A stretch of DNA of 14,080 nucleotides from Myxococcales bacterium (GTDB lineage: Bacteria > Myxococcota > Polyangia > Fen-1088): positions 30,320-44,399 of the forward strand of contig PMLH01000219.1 in NCBI GenBank assembly GCA_003159055.1, written 5' to 3'. The translations under genes were made by a program, and so were the position numbers. Of the stretch, positions 7,688-14,080 are shown one piece after another. Position 1 is the first letter of the stretch; every line of letters starts with the position of its first letter. The notes under the pieces are model-generated. The model saw nothing but the letters and a program-made list of their open reading frames with translations. It made no database searches and was not told the origin of the DNA.

Positions 7688-8959
7688 TCAAGGCCATGGA
7701 AAAAAGCGTATGGGCGCGCCCTCGGGCAGGATTGTTCTTCCCGGCAAAAGCTCGGCGATTCCGTCGGAAGGAAGCAGCCCGGCGAAGTTGCCCGAGCCTT
7801 TGCTCTCGCGCAGCCTCGCCGCTTGGATTCCGTCGGGCCGGAGCTCGACCGTGGCGGGCAAGAACAGCGCACAGTCGGGCTTGACCTCCGCGCGCTCGGC
7901 CAACGGCAGCGTGAGAGCGCCCGCAGGAGATTGGCCTGCAGGCCCTGTTTCTCCCCACGCGCGCAGTCGCGGCAGCACGTAGCGAACAAAGCACACCAAC
8001 GAGGACACGGGATTTCCCGGCAGCGCGAAGATCATCCCGCCCTGGGGCGACACCCCGAACCACAGGGGTTTTCCCGGTTTCTGAGCGATGCCGTGAAAGA
8101 CGCGCGTGCACCCCAAGGACGACAACACCATCGGGACGAAGTCCTTGCTTCCTTTCGATACGCCGCCGCTGAGCAAAAGCACGTCGCTCGTCGCCAGGGC
8201 GTCGGCCAAACCGCTGCGCAAAGACTCTTCCCGATCGGGCAGGTGCGTGACGTTCCCGACGGAAAACCCGGCGCGGCGCAGACAAGCTTCCAGGGCCACC
8301 ATGTTCGACGTGCGGATCTGCCACGGCGCCGGTGCGGCGTTCACCGCGACGAGCTCGTCCCCCGTCGCAACCAGCGAGATGCGCGGGAATGGGACGATGG
8401 GAACTACGGCGCATCCCACGCTGGCCAGGATGTGAACGTGGGGCGCGCTGATGCGCGTTCCTGAAGCGATCAGCAAGTCGCCCTTGCGGTAGTCGCTGGC
8501 GCGCTTGTGGATGTTCATGCCGCACAAAAGTCGGGCGCCCGCGCGCAACCGCCTTTGCGTGCCGTCGCCACCGGGCTCCAGATCCTCCCAGGGCACGACC
8601 GCATTCCATGGCGATGGCAGCGCAGCGCCGGTCATGACCTCGATGGCGTTTCCTGGCAGAGGCCGAGCAAGACCCTCGGGCATGGCCACGCCCGCGGGAA
8701 GCCTGCCATCGATGTGAAAATTCGTGCGTGCAGCGGTTGATCTGACACCGTTGACATCGCCGGCACCGTCGCCGAGCTTGATGGCGATGCCGTCCATCGC
8801 AACGCGGTCGAAGGGCGGCTGATCTGCGTCGGCGAAAACGTCGCGAGCCAGGAGGCAGCCAATGGACAGTGCCACCGGGGCCTGCGTGGGTAGCCGGGCC
8901 TTGTGGTGGCTTGCAAAGGCCTCGTCGATGAGTCGATCAGCTTCCGAGGTGGAGATCAT
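7688..8959 (-). CDS. moeA: Molybdopterin molybdenumtransferase MoeA
   Basis: A 423-residue enzyme of usual length that inserts molybdate into adenylated molybdopterin. Marks in order are PFDRVAMDGIA (about residues 50-60), the VMTGAALP loop, ATGDEL, the MoCF-binding core LLLSGGVSKGSKDF, KPGKPLWFG, the LPGNPVSS loop, and a C-terminal domain IV ending RFFPWP. The ATG at 8959 overlaps the 3' end of mobBA by 23 bp. AGGA lies about 8 nt upstream of the start, so translational coupling is likely. MoeA normally uses MPT-AMP made by MogA/MoaB, which is not encoded in the window. Bacterial MoeA proteins of this type insert Mo; use of tungsten instead cannot be excluded from sequence. Confidence 0.95.
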   Translation of the reverse strand: MISTSEADRLIDEAFASHHKARLPTQAPVALSIGCLLARDVFADADQPPFDRVAMDGIAIKLGDGAGDVNGVRSTAARTNFHIDGRLPAGVAMPEGLARPLPGNAIEVMTGAALPSPWNAVVPWEDLEPGGDGTQRRLRAGARLLCGMNIHKRASDYRKGDLLIASGTRISAPHVHILASVGCAVVPIVPFPRISLVATGDELVAVNAAPAPWQIRTSNMVALEACLRRAGFSVGNVTHLPDREESLRSGLADALATSDVLLLSGGVSKGSKDFVPMVLSSLGCTRVFHGIAQKPGKPLWFGVSPQGGMIFALPGNPVSSLVCFVRYVLPRLRAWGETGPAGQSPAGALTLPLAERAEVKPDCALFLPATVELRPDGIQAARLRESKGSGNFAGLLPSDGIAELLPGRTILPEGAPIRFFPWP

Positions 8960-10139
8960 CCTGGATCCTGCGAAAGTCTTGCGGGTCGTTGCCGTTTTCC
9001 AGAACGACCGGGCTGGGAGGGTCGATGAGTGTCACCGGCGAGTTGATCAGGCACTTGCGCGGGCAAGTGTGGCCCATGCCGACAAACTGCAGCAACCGAG
9101 GGTAGGACTTGGGTTCCCAGATGGCGCACAGGGGTTCGGGAAAGCCGTCGGTGCCGCGAAAGGCGGTTGCGAAGCGGAACGGGTTGCGAGCCGCGAGCAA
9201 CCGACCCAGGACTTCCCCATCCACGCGCGGCAAGTCGCAGGCCAGGACCAGCCAGGCTTGCCCACCGGTTTCGTCGCTGGCCAGGGCGCTTAAGATCCCG
9301 CCCGTCGGGCCCATGTCCAAGAATCGATCGACCAGGGTCGGGTATCCGCCGCGCACGGATTCCCCCCGCTGGTCCGGCCGGCAAGAGACCACGACCTCGG
9401 AGCAGTACCGAGAAAGGAGGCGGACGCTGTACTCGAGCTGCGTGCACCCGTGATAGTCCACGAGCGCCTTGTCCCTGCCCATGCGGGTGGAGAGCCCACC
9501 AGTCAGAACCAGGCCGCGCAGCGGAGGGCGACGGTCGTCCCAGAGCTTGCGCACGAATTCCGCGATGGCCGCGATGTCGTTGCGGCCAAACCATGGCAAT
9601 TCACCGAGCCGGTACTGAACGAGCGCACGAGCTTTGATCTCGTCCGCTTCGTTCGGAGGAAAGGGATACACGACGGCCACGGGCGGCGCTTCCAACCACG
9701 CCGGGTCATCGAGGATAGCCAGGTCCTTGTCGAGGACCATGATGCGCGGAAGCCCACTTGCCTTGTAGCCTTCAACCAGCAGAGCGTCCGCGGCGAGCAG
9801 AGCGTAAGGGGCCATGGGCCCGCTGTCGCACTGGTTGCCCAGTTGGGCGAACCCATTGCTTCCCATGATGAGCGCGGTCTCGACACCAGCGTTGCGCAGA
9901 CGATCGGTGTCCTTCCCCGGATGGTCCATGGTGAAGTGGTGCGCGTCGTGCTTCAGGTAGGCAAGGCGCAAGGCATTGACATGGGAACCCTGCTGGGAAC
10001 CCAAACACTTGGCCAAGCCTTCGAGCAGGGTGGTCTTGCCGCTGTTCTTGTAGCCGCACACCGCGATTTCGTAGGGATGGAACCGCCACGAGCGACGGCT
10101 TTGGGCAACATGGGGCTGTTTGTGATCAGCGTCGTTCAT
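8937..10139 (-). CDS. mobBA: MobB-MobA fusion: Moco guanylyltransferase with GTP-binding adaptor
   Basis: A 400-residue bifunctional protein. Residues about 22-170 are a MobB-like P-loop domain with VCGYKNSGKTTL (Walker A 29-37), LKHDAHHF, DHPGKDTDR and LLVEGYK. Residues about 205-400 are MobA, the MPT guanylyltransferase, with LVLTGGLSTRMGRDKALV (210-227) and the LACDLPRV motif. It would add GMP to Mo-MPT to form the MGD cofactor of the DMSO-reductase family. The ATG at 10139 overlaps the moaC stop by 14 bp. An in-frame GTG at 10154 would add five residues. The order MobB then MobA within one chain is worth noting because E. coli has separate proteins. Both functions are inferred from motifs. 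Confidence 0.92.
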   Translation of the reverse strand: MNDADHKQPHVAQSRRSWRFHPYEIAVCGYKNSGKTTLLEGLAKCLGSQQGSHVNALRLAYLKHDAHHFTMDHPGKDTDRLRNAGVETALIMGSNGFAQLGNQCDSGPMAPYALLAADALLVEGYKASGLPRIMVLDKDLAILDDPAWLEAPPVAVVYPFPPNEADEIKARALVQYRLGELPWFGRNDIAAIAEFVRKLWDDRRPPLRGLVLTGGLSTRMGRDKALVDYHGCTQLEYSVRLLSRYCSEVVVSCRPDQRGESVRGGYPTLVDRFLDMGPTGGILSALASDETGGQAWLVLACDLPRVDGEVLGRLLAARNPFRFATAFRGTDGFPEPLCAIWEPKSYPRLLQFVGMGHTCPRKCLINSPVTLIDPPSPVVLENGNDPQDFRRIQDDLHLGS

Positions 10140-10632
10140 AGTCGTGCTTGCCACCGGATTTGGCCAGAAGCACCAGCGAGCGGATCTCGATGGCGTGCGA
10201 TAGGGCCTTGCACATGTCGTAGACCGTCAATGCGGCCACGCTGGCGGCAGTGAGGGCTTCCATCTCGACCCCGGTGCGATGGGTGGCGCGGCAGTCGCTG
10301 GTAATTTCCACCACCCCGGCACCCGCTGCGCGCAGCTCGACCGTTACCTTGTCGAGAGGCAGGGGATGGCACAGGGGAATGAGCTCGTGCGTGCGCTTGG
10401 CCGCCATGACGCCGGCCAGACTGGCGGTCTGAAAGACCGATCCCTTGGACCCACGCACGTCGCTTGCATCCGAGGCCTGGTCCAATCCGAGCCGCGACGC
10501 CACGTCGGGTGGAAACCACACCTCGGCACGGGCACGCGCGGTCCGGTGCGTGACGGGCTTGTCCGAAACATCGACCATCCGGGGTTTGCCCTGTGGGTCG
10601 ATGTGGCTGAGCGCGGATGTCTCGATGGTCAC
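10126..10632 (-). CDS. moaC: Cyclic pyranopterin monophosphate synthase MoaC
   Basis: A 168-residue enzyme that converts the MoaA product (3',8-cyclo-GTP) to cPMP. Conserved stretches are PRMVDVSDKPVTHRTA near the N-terminus, GSVFQTASLAGVMAAKRTHE, LIPLCHPLPL, RTGVEMEALTAASVA, and the catalytic-site YDMCKA, with a C-terminal LLAKSGGK. Length and motif order are typical. The GTG start at 10632 lies one base after the moaA stop and 5 nt after GGAGG. The frame extends upstream to 10899, but only inside moaA. The 3' end overlaps mobBA by 14 bp. The assignment is secure. Confidence 0.94.
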   Translation of the reverse strand: MTIETSALSHIDPQGKPRMVDVSDKPVTHRTARARAEVWFPPDVASRLGLDQASDASDVRGSKGSVFQTASLAGVMAAKRTHELIPLCHPLPLDKVTVELRAAGAGVVEITSDCRATHRTGVEMEALTAASVAALTVYDMCKALSHAIEIRSLVLLAKSGGKHDYERR

Positions 10633-10633
10633 G

Positions 10634-11683
10634 TCATCCTCCAATGTAGAACATCTCGATTTTTTGCCGGGCCGGCGCGTCGACCCGCTCGACGGAGTAC
10701 TGATCACGCCGGGCTTTCCACAAATCGGCGAGTCCCTCGCGTACCACGCTGGGATCGCCGCCGCCACGAAGGAGCTTCTTGACGTCGAATCCGTCCTTGG
10801 AAAAGAGACAGGTGTAGAGCTTGCCGTCGGCGGAAAGGCGCAGCCGGCTGCAGTCGCCGCAGAAGGGCTGCGAGATGCTGGCGATGAATCCGATTTCACC
10901 CGAGCCGTCGATGTAGCGGTAGCGCTTGGCGGTTTCTCCTCGGTACGCGCGATCGACCTGCACGAGGGCGGCAGTCTTGCTCAAGCGCACGAGAATCTCG
11001 GCCGCGGTTACCACATCTTCCCTACGCCAGCCGTTGCGGGTGCCGACGTCCATGTATTCAATGAAACGCAGAATGGTGTCGGGATGACGAAAGTGGTTGG
11101 ACATGGCCTCGACCTCGTCGTCGTTGATGCCCCGGATGACCACCATGTTGATCTTCATCGGACGGAACCCGGCGCGCTGGGCGGCTGCGATTCCCGCCAA
11201 AACTCTAAGGAGCTGCGGTCCGCGCCCGCTCATGGCCGCGAAACGGTCAGGGCGGAGGGTATCGAGGCTGACCGTCAGCCGATCGAGGCCAGCTTCCCTC
11301 AGGCGTTCGGCCATGGGTTCGAGCAAGAGCCCATTGGTGATGAGGTTCACCTCGATGTCCGGCGCGGCCACGTGCAACATCTGGATAAGCCGGGGCAGAA
11401 AGGGCCGGGTCAGTGGCTCGCCCCCGGTCAGCTTCACCTTGCGCACCCCGAGCCCGGCGAGAACTTGTACCAGGGTGGTGATTTCCTCGAAGGTCAGCAG
11501 TTTGTCCGCCGGCAGGAAGGTATAGCCAGGGCCGAAGGTTTCCTTCGGCATGCAGTAGGTGCAGCGAAGATTGCAGTGGTCGGTGAGGGAAATGCGGATG
11601 TCGCGTAGGGGCCGAGCGCGCGCGTCCAGCAACGCGCCCGCCGGCGCCGGCGTGGCATCCGGTTTGCGCAACAGGCTGACCAT
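10634..11683 (-). CDS. moaA: GTP 3',8-cyclase MoaA (radical SAM)
   Basis: A 349-residue radical SAM enzyme that starts Moco synthesis by cyclising GTP. It has the SAM-binding cluster motif CNLRCTYC (Cys37, 41, 44), the GGEPLTRP loop, and the C-terminal GTP-site cluster in QPFCGDC and YTC (Cys275, 278, 292). The required Gly-Gly tail is present (MFYIGG). The ATG at 11683 gives the usual length. An in-frame ATG at 11728 would add 15 residues and leave only 14 bp to the upstream small ORF. A GTG at 11806 is unlikely. None of these starts has a convincing Shine-Dalgarno, so the N-terminus is uncertain. The product is certain. Confidence 0.94.
   Translation of the reverse strand: MVSLLRKPDATPAPAGALLDARARPLRDIRISLTDHCNLRCTYCMPKETFGPGYTFLPADKLLTFEEITTLVQVLAGLGVRKVKLTGGEPLTRPFLPRLIQMLHVAAPDIEVNLITNGLLLEPMAERLREAGLDRLTVSLDTLRPDRFAAMSGRGPQLLRVLAGIAAAQRAGFRPMKINMVVIRGINDDEVEAMSNHFRHPDTILRFIEYMDVGTRNGWRREDVVTAAEILVRLSKTAALVQVDRAYRGETAKRYRYIDGSGEIGFIASISQPFCGDCSRLRLSADGKLYTCLFSKDGFDVKKLLRGGGDPSVVREGLADLWKARRDQYSVERVDAPARQKIEMFYIGG
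10638..10642 (-). promoter_or_regulatory. Shine-Dalgarno of moaC encoded by the Gly-Gly codons of moaA
   Basis: The end of moaA reads ATT-GGA-GGA-TGA on the minus strand. Its GGAGG lies 5 nt before the GTG start of moaC. This is the same geometry as the moaD-moaE junction: GGAGG, one base, TGA, one C, then GTG. The C-terminal diglycine codons of MoaA thus double as the ribosome-binding site. This site decides the moaC start. Confidence 0.8.
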
Positions 11684-11742
11684 GAGGCCGCCCGCCCCGG
11701 CCAGCCCGACATTGGGCTCCGTGCCCATGCCGTAGATCGGCG

Positions 11743-11955
11743 TTACGTCACGCAGGCTATCACCCGACGCCGCAAGGGCCCGTCGATCCAATTTTCGCCT
11801 TTCCACATGACGACCTGGTCCATCAAGTAGGTTTCGATGTCGAGGTAGAGCAGTTCGTCGCGCAGAATTTCGGCCGCCACCTCGTCGAGCTGTTTGTTCG
11901 TCAGTTGGGCAGAGCGCTGGATGATATTAACGGGCAGGCCTCTGCCGCGCAGCAC
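11743..11955 (-). CDS. Small protein of unknown function at the head of the Moco operon
   Basis: A 70-residue ORF starting with GTG at 11955 and ending with TAA. I do not recognise it. Codons end mostly in G or C and the composition is protein-like: an amphipathic helical stretch LTNKQLDEVAAEILRDELLYLD, then a segment rich in aromatic and acidic residues (ETYLMDQVVMWKGENWIDG), then a basic tail (PLRRRVIACVT). It lies on the same strand as moaA, 14 or 59 bp upstream depending on the moaA start. It is probably co-transcribed with the Moco genes. No Shine-Dalgarno precedes the GTG, and the frame stays open to about 12006, so a different start is possible. It could be a leader peptide, a small accessory protein or a remnant. 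Confidence 0.5.
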   Translation of the reverse strand: MLRGRGLPVNIIQRSAQLTNKQLDEVAAEILRDELLYLDIETYLMDQVVMWKGENWIDGPLRRRVIACVT

Positions 11956-12029
11956 GGTGGAGACATGCAGTCGGGCTAGAAATCGGCGCGGGATGAACCG
12001 GCCCTCTCACAGGCGCATCCAATCCAGCC
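11956..12029. other. Divergent spacer between Moco operon and oxidoreductase gene
   Basis: These 74 bp lie between the putative small ORF and the plus-strand oxidoreductase and should hold both promoters. A CTAG (11976-11979) sits near the middle. I see no clear operator palindrome, no obvious molybdate-regulator (ModE-type) site and no recognisable Moco riboswitch, although a covariance search was not possible. Confidence 0.4.
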
Positions 12030-12803
12030 ATGCAACCCCGCCAGCCGCCGTTCATTGCGCCGATGACGGTCGAGCGCCGAACCGTGCTGCGTTGGCTTGG
12101 CAACGCAACCGTTCTCGCCCTGGGCGGCGACGTGCTCTCGGCGTGCCTGGGCACGAGCATCGCGGATCGCCAGAGGCCTGCCGCCGGCGGCGCGGACGCG
12201 GCGTCCGAGGCAGACGGCGCGCCCGGGTTCGACTTCCAACCCGGCCCTGGCACCGATCCCATTTTCGCCAGCTGGTACGAGAACACGGTCGATGCGCAGA
12301 ACCTGGTCGACATCCTGGCCGGCTGGACGCTTTCGGTGGACGGCATGGTAAGCAACCCTCTCTCTCTGCGTTTCGCCGATCTCATTGCCTTGGACCGTCA
12401 AGACCAGGTCACCGACTTCCATTGTGTCGAAGGCTGGTCGGTCTACGACGTGCCCTGGAACGGGGTGCCGCTTGCTCGCATGTTGGACTTGGCCGGGACC
12501 GCCGCATCCGCCACGTACCTCACCTTCCACAGCGTGGGCGAGCAGTACAGCGAATCGCTTCCCATTGACGTCGCACGCGAGCCGCGCACCTTGCTTGGCT
12601 ACGGCGTCGGCGGATCCACGCTGCCGCTCGCGCACGGCTTTCCGGTGCGCTTGGTGGTTCCTCGTTTGCTCGGCTACAAGAGCGCCAAATACCTTTCGCG
12701 TATCGAAGTCACCGATAGCGCCGTCAGGGGTTTCTGGGAAGCATACGGGTATTCGTATTCCGGCGAGGTTCCGACCTCGCGCCTTCGCCCTGGCAAATAC
12801 TGA
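12030..12803 (+). CDS. Tat-exported sulfite oxidase-fold molybdoprotein (MsrP/YedY-like), likely lipoprotein
   Basis: A 257-residue molybdopterin-dependent oxidoreductase. The N-terminus carries a twin-arginine motif (ERRTVLRWLG), a hydrophobic stretch and a good lipobox LSAC. Tat export followed by lipid anchoring is therefore likely. After a low-complexity linker the Oxidored_molyb domain follows. It has the molybdenum-ligand Cys in DFHCVEGWSVYDVPW (Cys132 from this start), the substrate/cofactor region LPLAHGFPVRLVVP, and GYKSAKYLSRIEV. Such enzymes bind Mo-MPT without a nucleotide; MsrP repairs oxidised methionine. Here the substrate is unknown, and no MsrQ/YedZ heme partner follows. An ATG at 12063 would also leave the Tat motif intact and may be the true start. 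It is divergent from the Moco operon, which could supply its cofactor. Confidence 0.9.
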   Translation: MQPRQPPFIAPMTVERRTVLRWLGNATVLALGGDVLSACLGTSIADRQRPAAGGADAASEADGAPGFDFQPGPGTDPIFASWYENTVDAQNLVDILAGWTLSVDGMVSNPLSLRFADLIALDRQDQVTDFHCVEGWSVYDVPWNGVPLARMLDLAGTAASATYLTFHSVGEQYSESLPIDVAREPRTLLGYGVGGSTLPLAHGFPVRLVVPRLLGYKSAKYLSRIEVTDSAVRGFWEAYGYSYSGEVPTSRLRPGKY

Positions 12804-13029
12804 AGGGTACGGCGACAGCGAGAAACTGCCTCGTGGCCTTGGCGGAAACGTCGGTAAAATTGAAGGCGCAGCTTGGCGACGATCGTGACAGCGAAACCTC
12901 TCGGAACCGCGCGGCTCACCGTGGCAACAGCGCCGGTCGCCTGCACGATGCTTCGTTTCCTTTCGAAGAATCAACGCCGATCGATCCAGTCATGTCTCGA
13001 CGGCAATGCTAGTCTGCTCCAGACCTGAC
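12804..13029. other. Intergenic region of 226 bp
   Basis: No convincing ORF is present on either strand, and there is no strong T-tailed terminator. An 8-bp palindrome ACGATCGT lies near 12879-12886. An imperfect repeat of a GACAGCGA-type string appears near 12814 and 12887. The right end contains the candidate promoter element of the next gene. Otherwise I see nothing in it. Confidence 0.4.
13010..13015 (+). promoter_or_regulatory. Candidate extended -10 element (TGC-TAGTCT)
   Basis: TAGTCT fits TAnnnT and is preceded by TGC, giving an extended -10 appearance. It ends 14 bp before the ATG at 13030, which would give a very short leader. No good -35 box is visible 16-18 bp upstream. The same hexamer occurs at 45-50. 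Confidence 0.25.
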
Positions 13030-14080
13030 ATGGCAACGCAGCACACGCGACGACATCGCGGCCGGATCGGCCGGGGGCTGCTGCTTTCCATCTTTCTGCA
13101 CGCGCAAGTCCTGGTGCCGCTGGTGGTGTGGGTGTTTTGGTGGGGCAAGCCCGAAGACAACGAGGTGGAACTGAGCTTCGAGGCCATCAAAGACGACGAG
13201 CTCCCGCCCAATCTGCCTGCCATCGAAAAACCGGAAAAGCTCAGGAAAGCCGCAAAGCTAGGCGAGAAGACCGAAAAGCCACCCACTGCCAAGCCGCCCA
13301 AGCTGGAGGCCATGGCCGAGCGCGAACGTCAGCCCGAACTGCCACCGCCCCAGCCGGTGGCGCCCAAGCCCGAGCCGAAGCCGGTGGCGCTGCCGGAGGA
13401 GCTGCCTCGGCAAAAAATAGTCGACCTGGATATGGGCAAAGAGGTGGAAGAGCCCAAAGATGCCAAATACCTGGCCCAGAGAAACAACCGCGCCGAACAC
13501 GAAACTCGCGCCCGGCAAACCAATTTGGAGAAGGATCAGCAAGGGAAGACATCCGAGCCTGCGGACGACAAGGACAAAATCGCTCAGCTGGAAGACAGGG
13601 AAGCAAGGCCCGGCCAGCGTGCACAGCAAGCCATGGCCGAGGAGTCAAAACCCACGACAGAGCCCCGATCCGCCTTGTCCATGCGCATGCCCGGATTGGA
13701 AAGGACGGGCGCGCGTGGCGAGCGGCTGCCGGAAGATCCCGATGGAATGCTTTCAACGGCCAGCGATGGCCGGCGCGGAACGGAGGGGCCGCGTCGTTCT
13801 TCGACCATCGCCGACCAGCCCCATTTGACCAAGCAAGGCTACGCCTCGGCGTTTGGCAACGACGCCGACCTGGCGGCAGCAGTCGCCAAACAGGAAAAAT
13901 CCAGGCACAAAGGCAAATTCGCAGAGCGGAAAGAGCGCGTGTTCTCCGCTCTGGAGAATTTCATCAATGAGGTGACCCCGGGCAACCAAACCGAGCTGAA
14001 TACCCGTGCCGCTCCGTTCGCGCAATTCATCGCGCGCATGCACCGGCAGATCCACGAGAAATGGGCGTTTGGTTTCCTGA
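13030..14080 (+). CDS. TonB/TolA-like energy-transducing protein (3' end beyond window)
   Basis: The frame is open for 350 codons to the window edge, so the C-terminus is missing. A basic cytoplasmic N-terminus precedes one transmembrane helix (about residues 16-38) carrying S20-x-x-x-H24. This SxxxH motif is the one TonB-type proteins use to couple to ExbB/ExbD or TolQ/TolR. A long periplasmic region follows that is rich in Pro, Lys, Glu and Arg (Pro-rich about 100-127), with a segment KYLAQRNNRAEHETRARQT (146-164). The visible C-terminal part (AQFIARMHRQIHEKWAFGFL) looks like the start of a TonB/TolA C-terminal domain. The ATG at 13030 is the first one placing the helix at the N-terminus; no strong Shine-Dalgarno is visible. 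Whether it serves TonB-dependent uptake, a Tol-like envelope role or motility cannot be told. Confidence 0.85.
   Translation, partial: MATQHTRRHRGRIGRGLLLSIFLHAQVLVPLVVWVFWWGKPEDNEVELSFEAIKDDELPPNLPAIEKPEKLRKAAKLGEKTEKPPTAKPPKLEAMAERERQPELPPPQPVAPKPEPKPVALPEELPRQKIVDLDMGKEVEEPKDAKYLAQRNNRAEHETRARQTNLEKDQQGKTSEPADDKDKIAQLEDREARPGQRAQQAMAEESKPTTEPRSALSMRMPGLERTGARGERLPEDPDGMLSTASDGRRGTEGPRRSSTIADQPHLTKQGYASAFGNDADLAAAVAKQEKSRHKGKFAERKERVFSALENFINEVTPGNQTELNTRAAPFAQFIARMHRQIHEKWAFGFL

Noticed and set aside
9450..10253. 267-codon plus-strand frame over mobBA
   Set aside because: It is antisense to a protein with intact MobB and MobA motifs.
10445..11608. 387-codon plus-strand frame over moaA and moaC
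   Set aside because: It is antisense to moaA, whose radical SAM and C-terminal Fe-S motifs are complete. There are no recognisable domains in the shadow.
11684..11955. Moco riboswitch upstream of moaA
   Set aside because: No consensus stems were recognised by eye, and the stretch has coding-like codon use. A covariance-model search would be needed to exclude it.
11976..12974. 332-codon minus-strand frame over the oxidoreductase gene
   Set aside because: The plus-strand protein has the Tat signal, lipobox and Mo-ligand Cys motif. The minus frame is basic, without domain character.
12804..13029. Intrinsic terminator or small RNA in the spacer before the TonB-like gene
   Set aside because: Only short imperfect repeats and an 8-bp palindrome are present, with no T tract.
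13128..13970. 280-codon plus-strand frame inside the TonB-like gene
   Set aside because: It is a shifted frame with Arg/Ala/Gly-rich translation. The frame from 13030 has the transmembrane helix, the SxxxH motif and a sensible domain plan.

Overview
The window is high-GC DNA with strongly G/C-ending codons. It probably comes from a myxobacterium-like member of the Myxococcota (Polyangiales or similar). That is an inference from the composition, from a secreted cysteine-rich protein with a Gly/Ser-rich linker, and from a long charged TonB/TolA-like protein. There is no rRNA to confirm it, and I saw no tRNA, CRISPR array, insertion sequence or phage gene.

Left block (1-4544, minus strand): a two-gene tripartite-efflux operon. 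An inner-membrane RND pump is followed by its periplasmic adaptor, overlapping by 4 bp (ATGA). Just downstream is a short region dense in dyad symmetry, including two interlocked inverted repeats (34-75). No outer-membrane factor is present. A 133-bp divergent spacer separates the pump from a plus-strand gene (4678-5880) for an exported protein with about 40 cysteines in degenerate tandem modules.

Centre (5923-11955, minus strand): a compact molybdenum cofactor (Moco) operon in transcription order: an unrecognised small ORF, moaA, moaC, a mobB-mobA fusion, moeA, moaD, moaE, and moeB with a C-terminal rhodanese domain. Together these cover GTP to cPMP (MoaA, MoaC), cPMP to molybdopterin (MoaD/MoaE, with MoeB-rhodanese recharging MoaD), molybdenum insertion (MoeA) and guanylylation (MobBA). 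The MPT-adenylating enzyme (MogA/MoaB) is the only core step not encoded here. From moaA onward the genes overlap or sit within 16 bp, which suggests translational coupling. At moaA-moaC and moaD-moaE the codons for the functional C-terminal Gly-Gly also form the Shine-Dalgarno sequence of the next gene.

Right block (plus strand): a gene divergent from the Moco operon encodes a Tat-exported, probably lipid-anchored oxidoreductase of the sulfite oxidase/MsrP (YedY) fold, a plausible client of the cofactor. A 226-bp spacer follows, then a TonB/TolA-like energy transducer with an SxxxH transmembrane motif that runs off the right edge.

Most of the window is well-understood biology. The best leads for a second look are the Gly-Gly/Shine-Dalgarno double use, the missing zinc-site cysteines in MoeB, the unrecognised small ORF heading the Moco operon, the interlocked repeats at the left edge, and the concentration of the rare CTAG tetranucleotide in the intergenic spacers.
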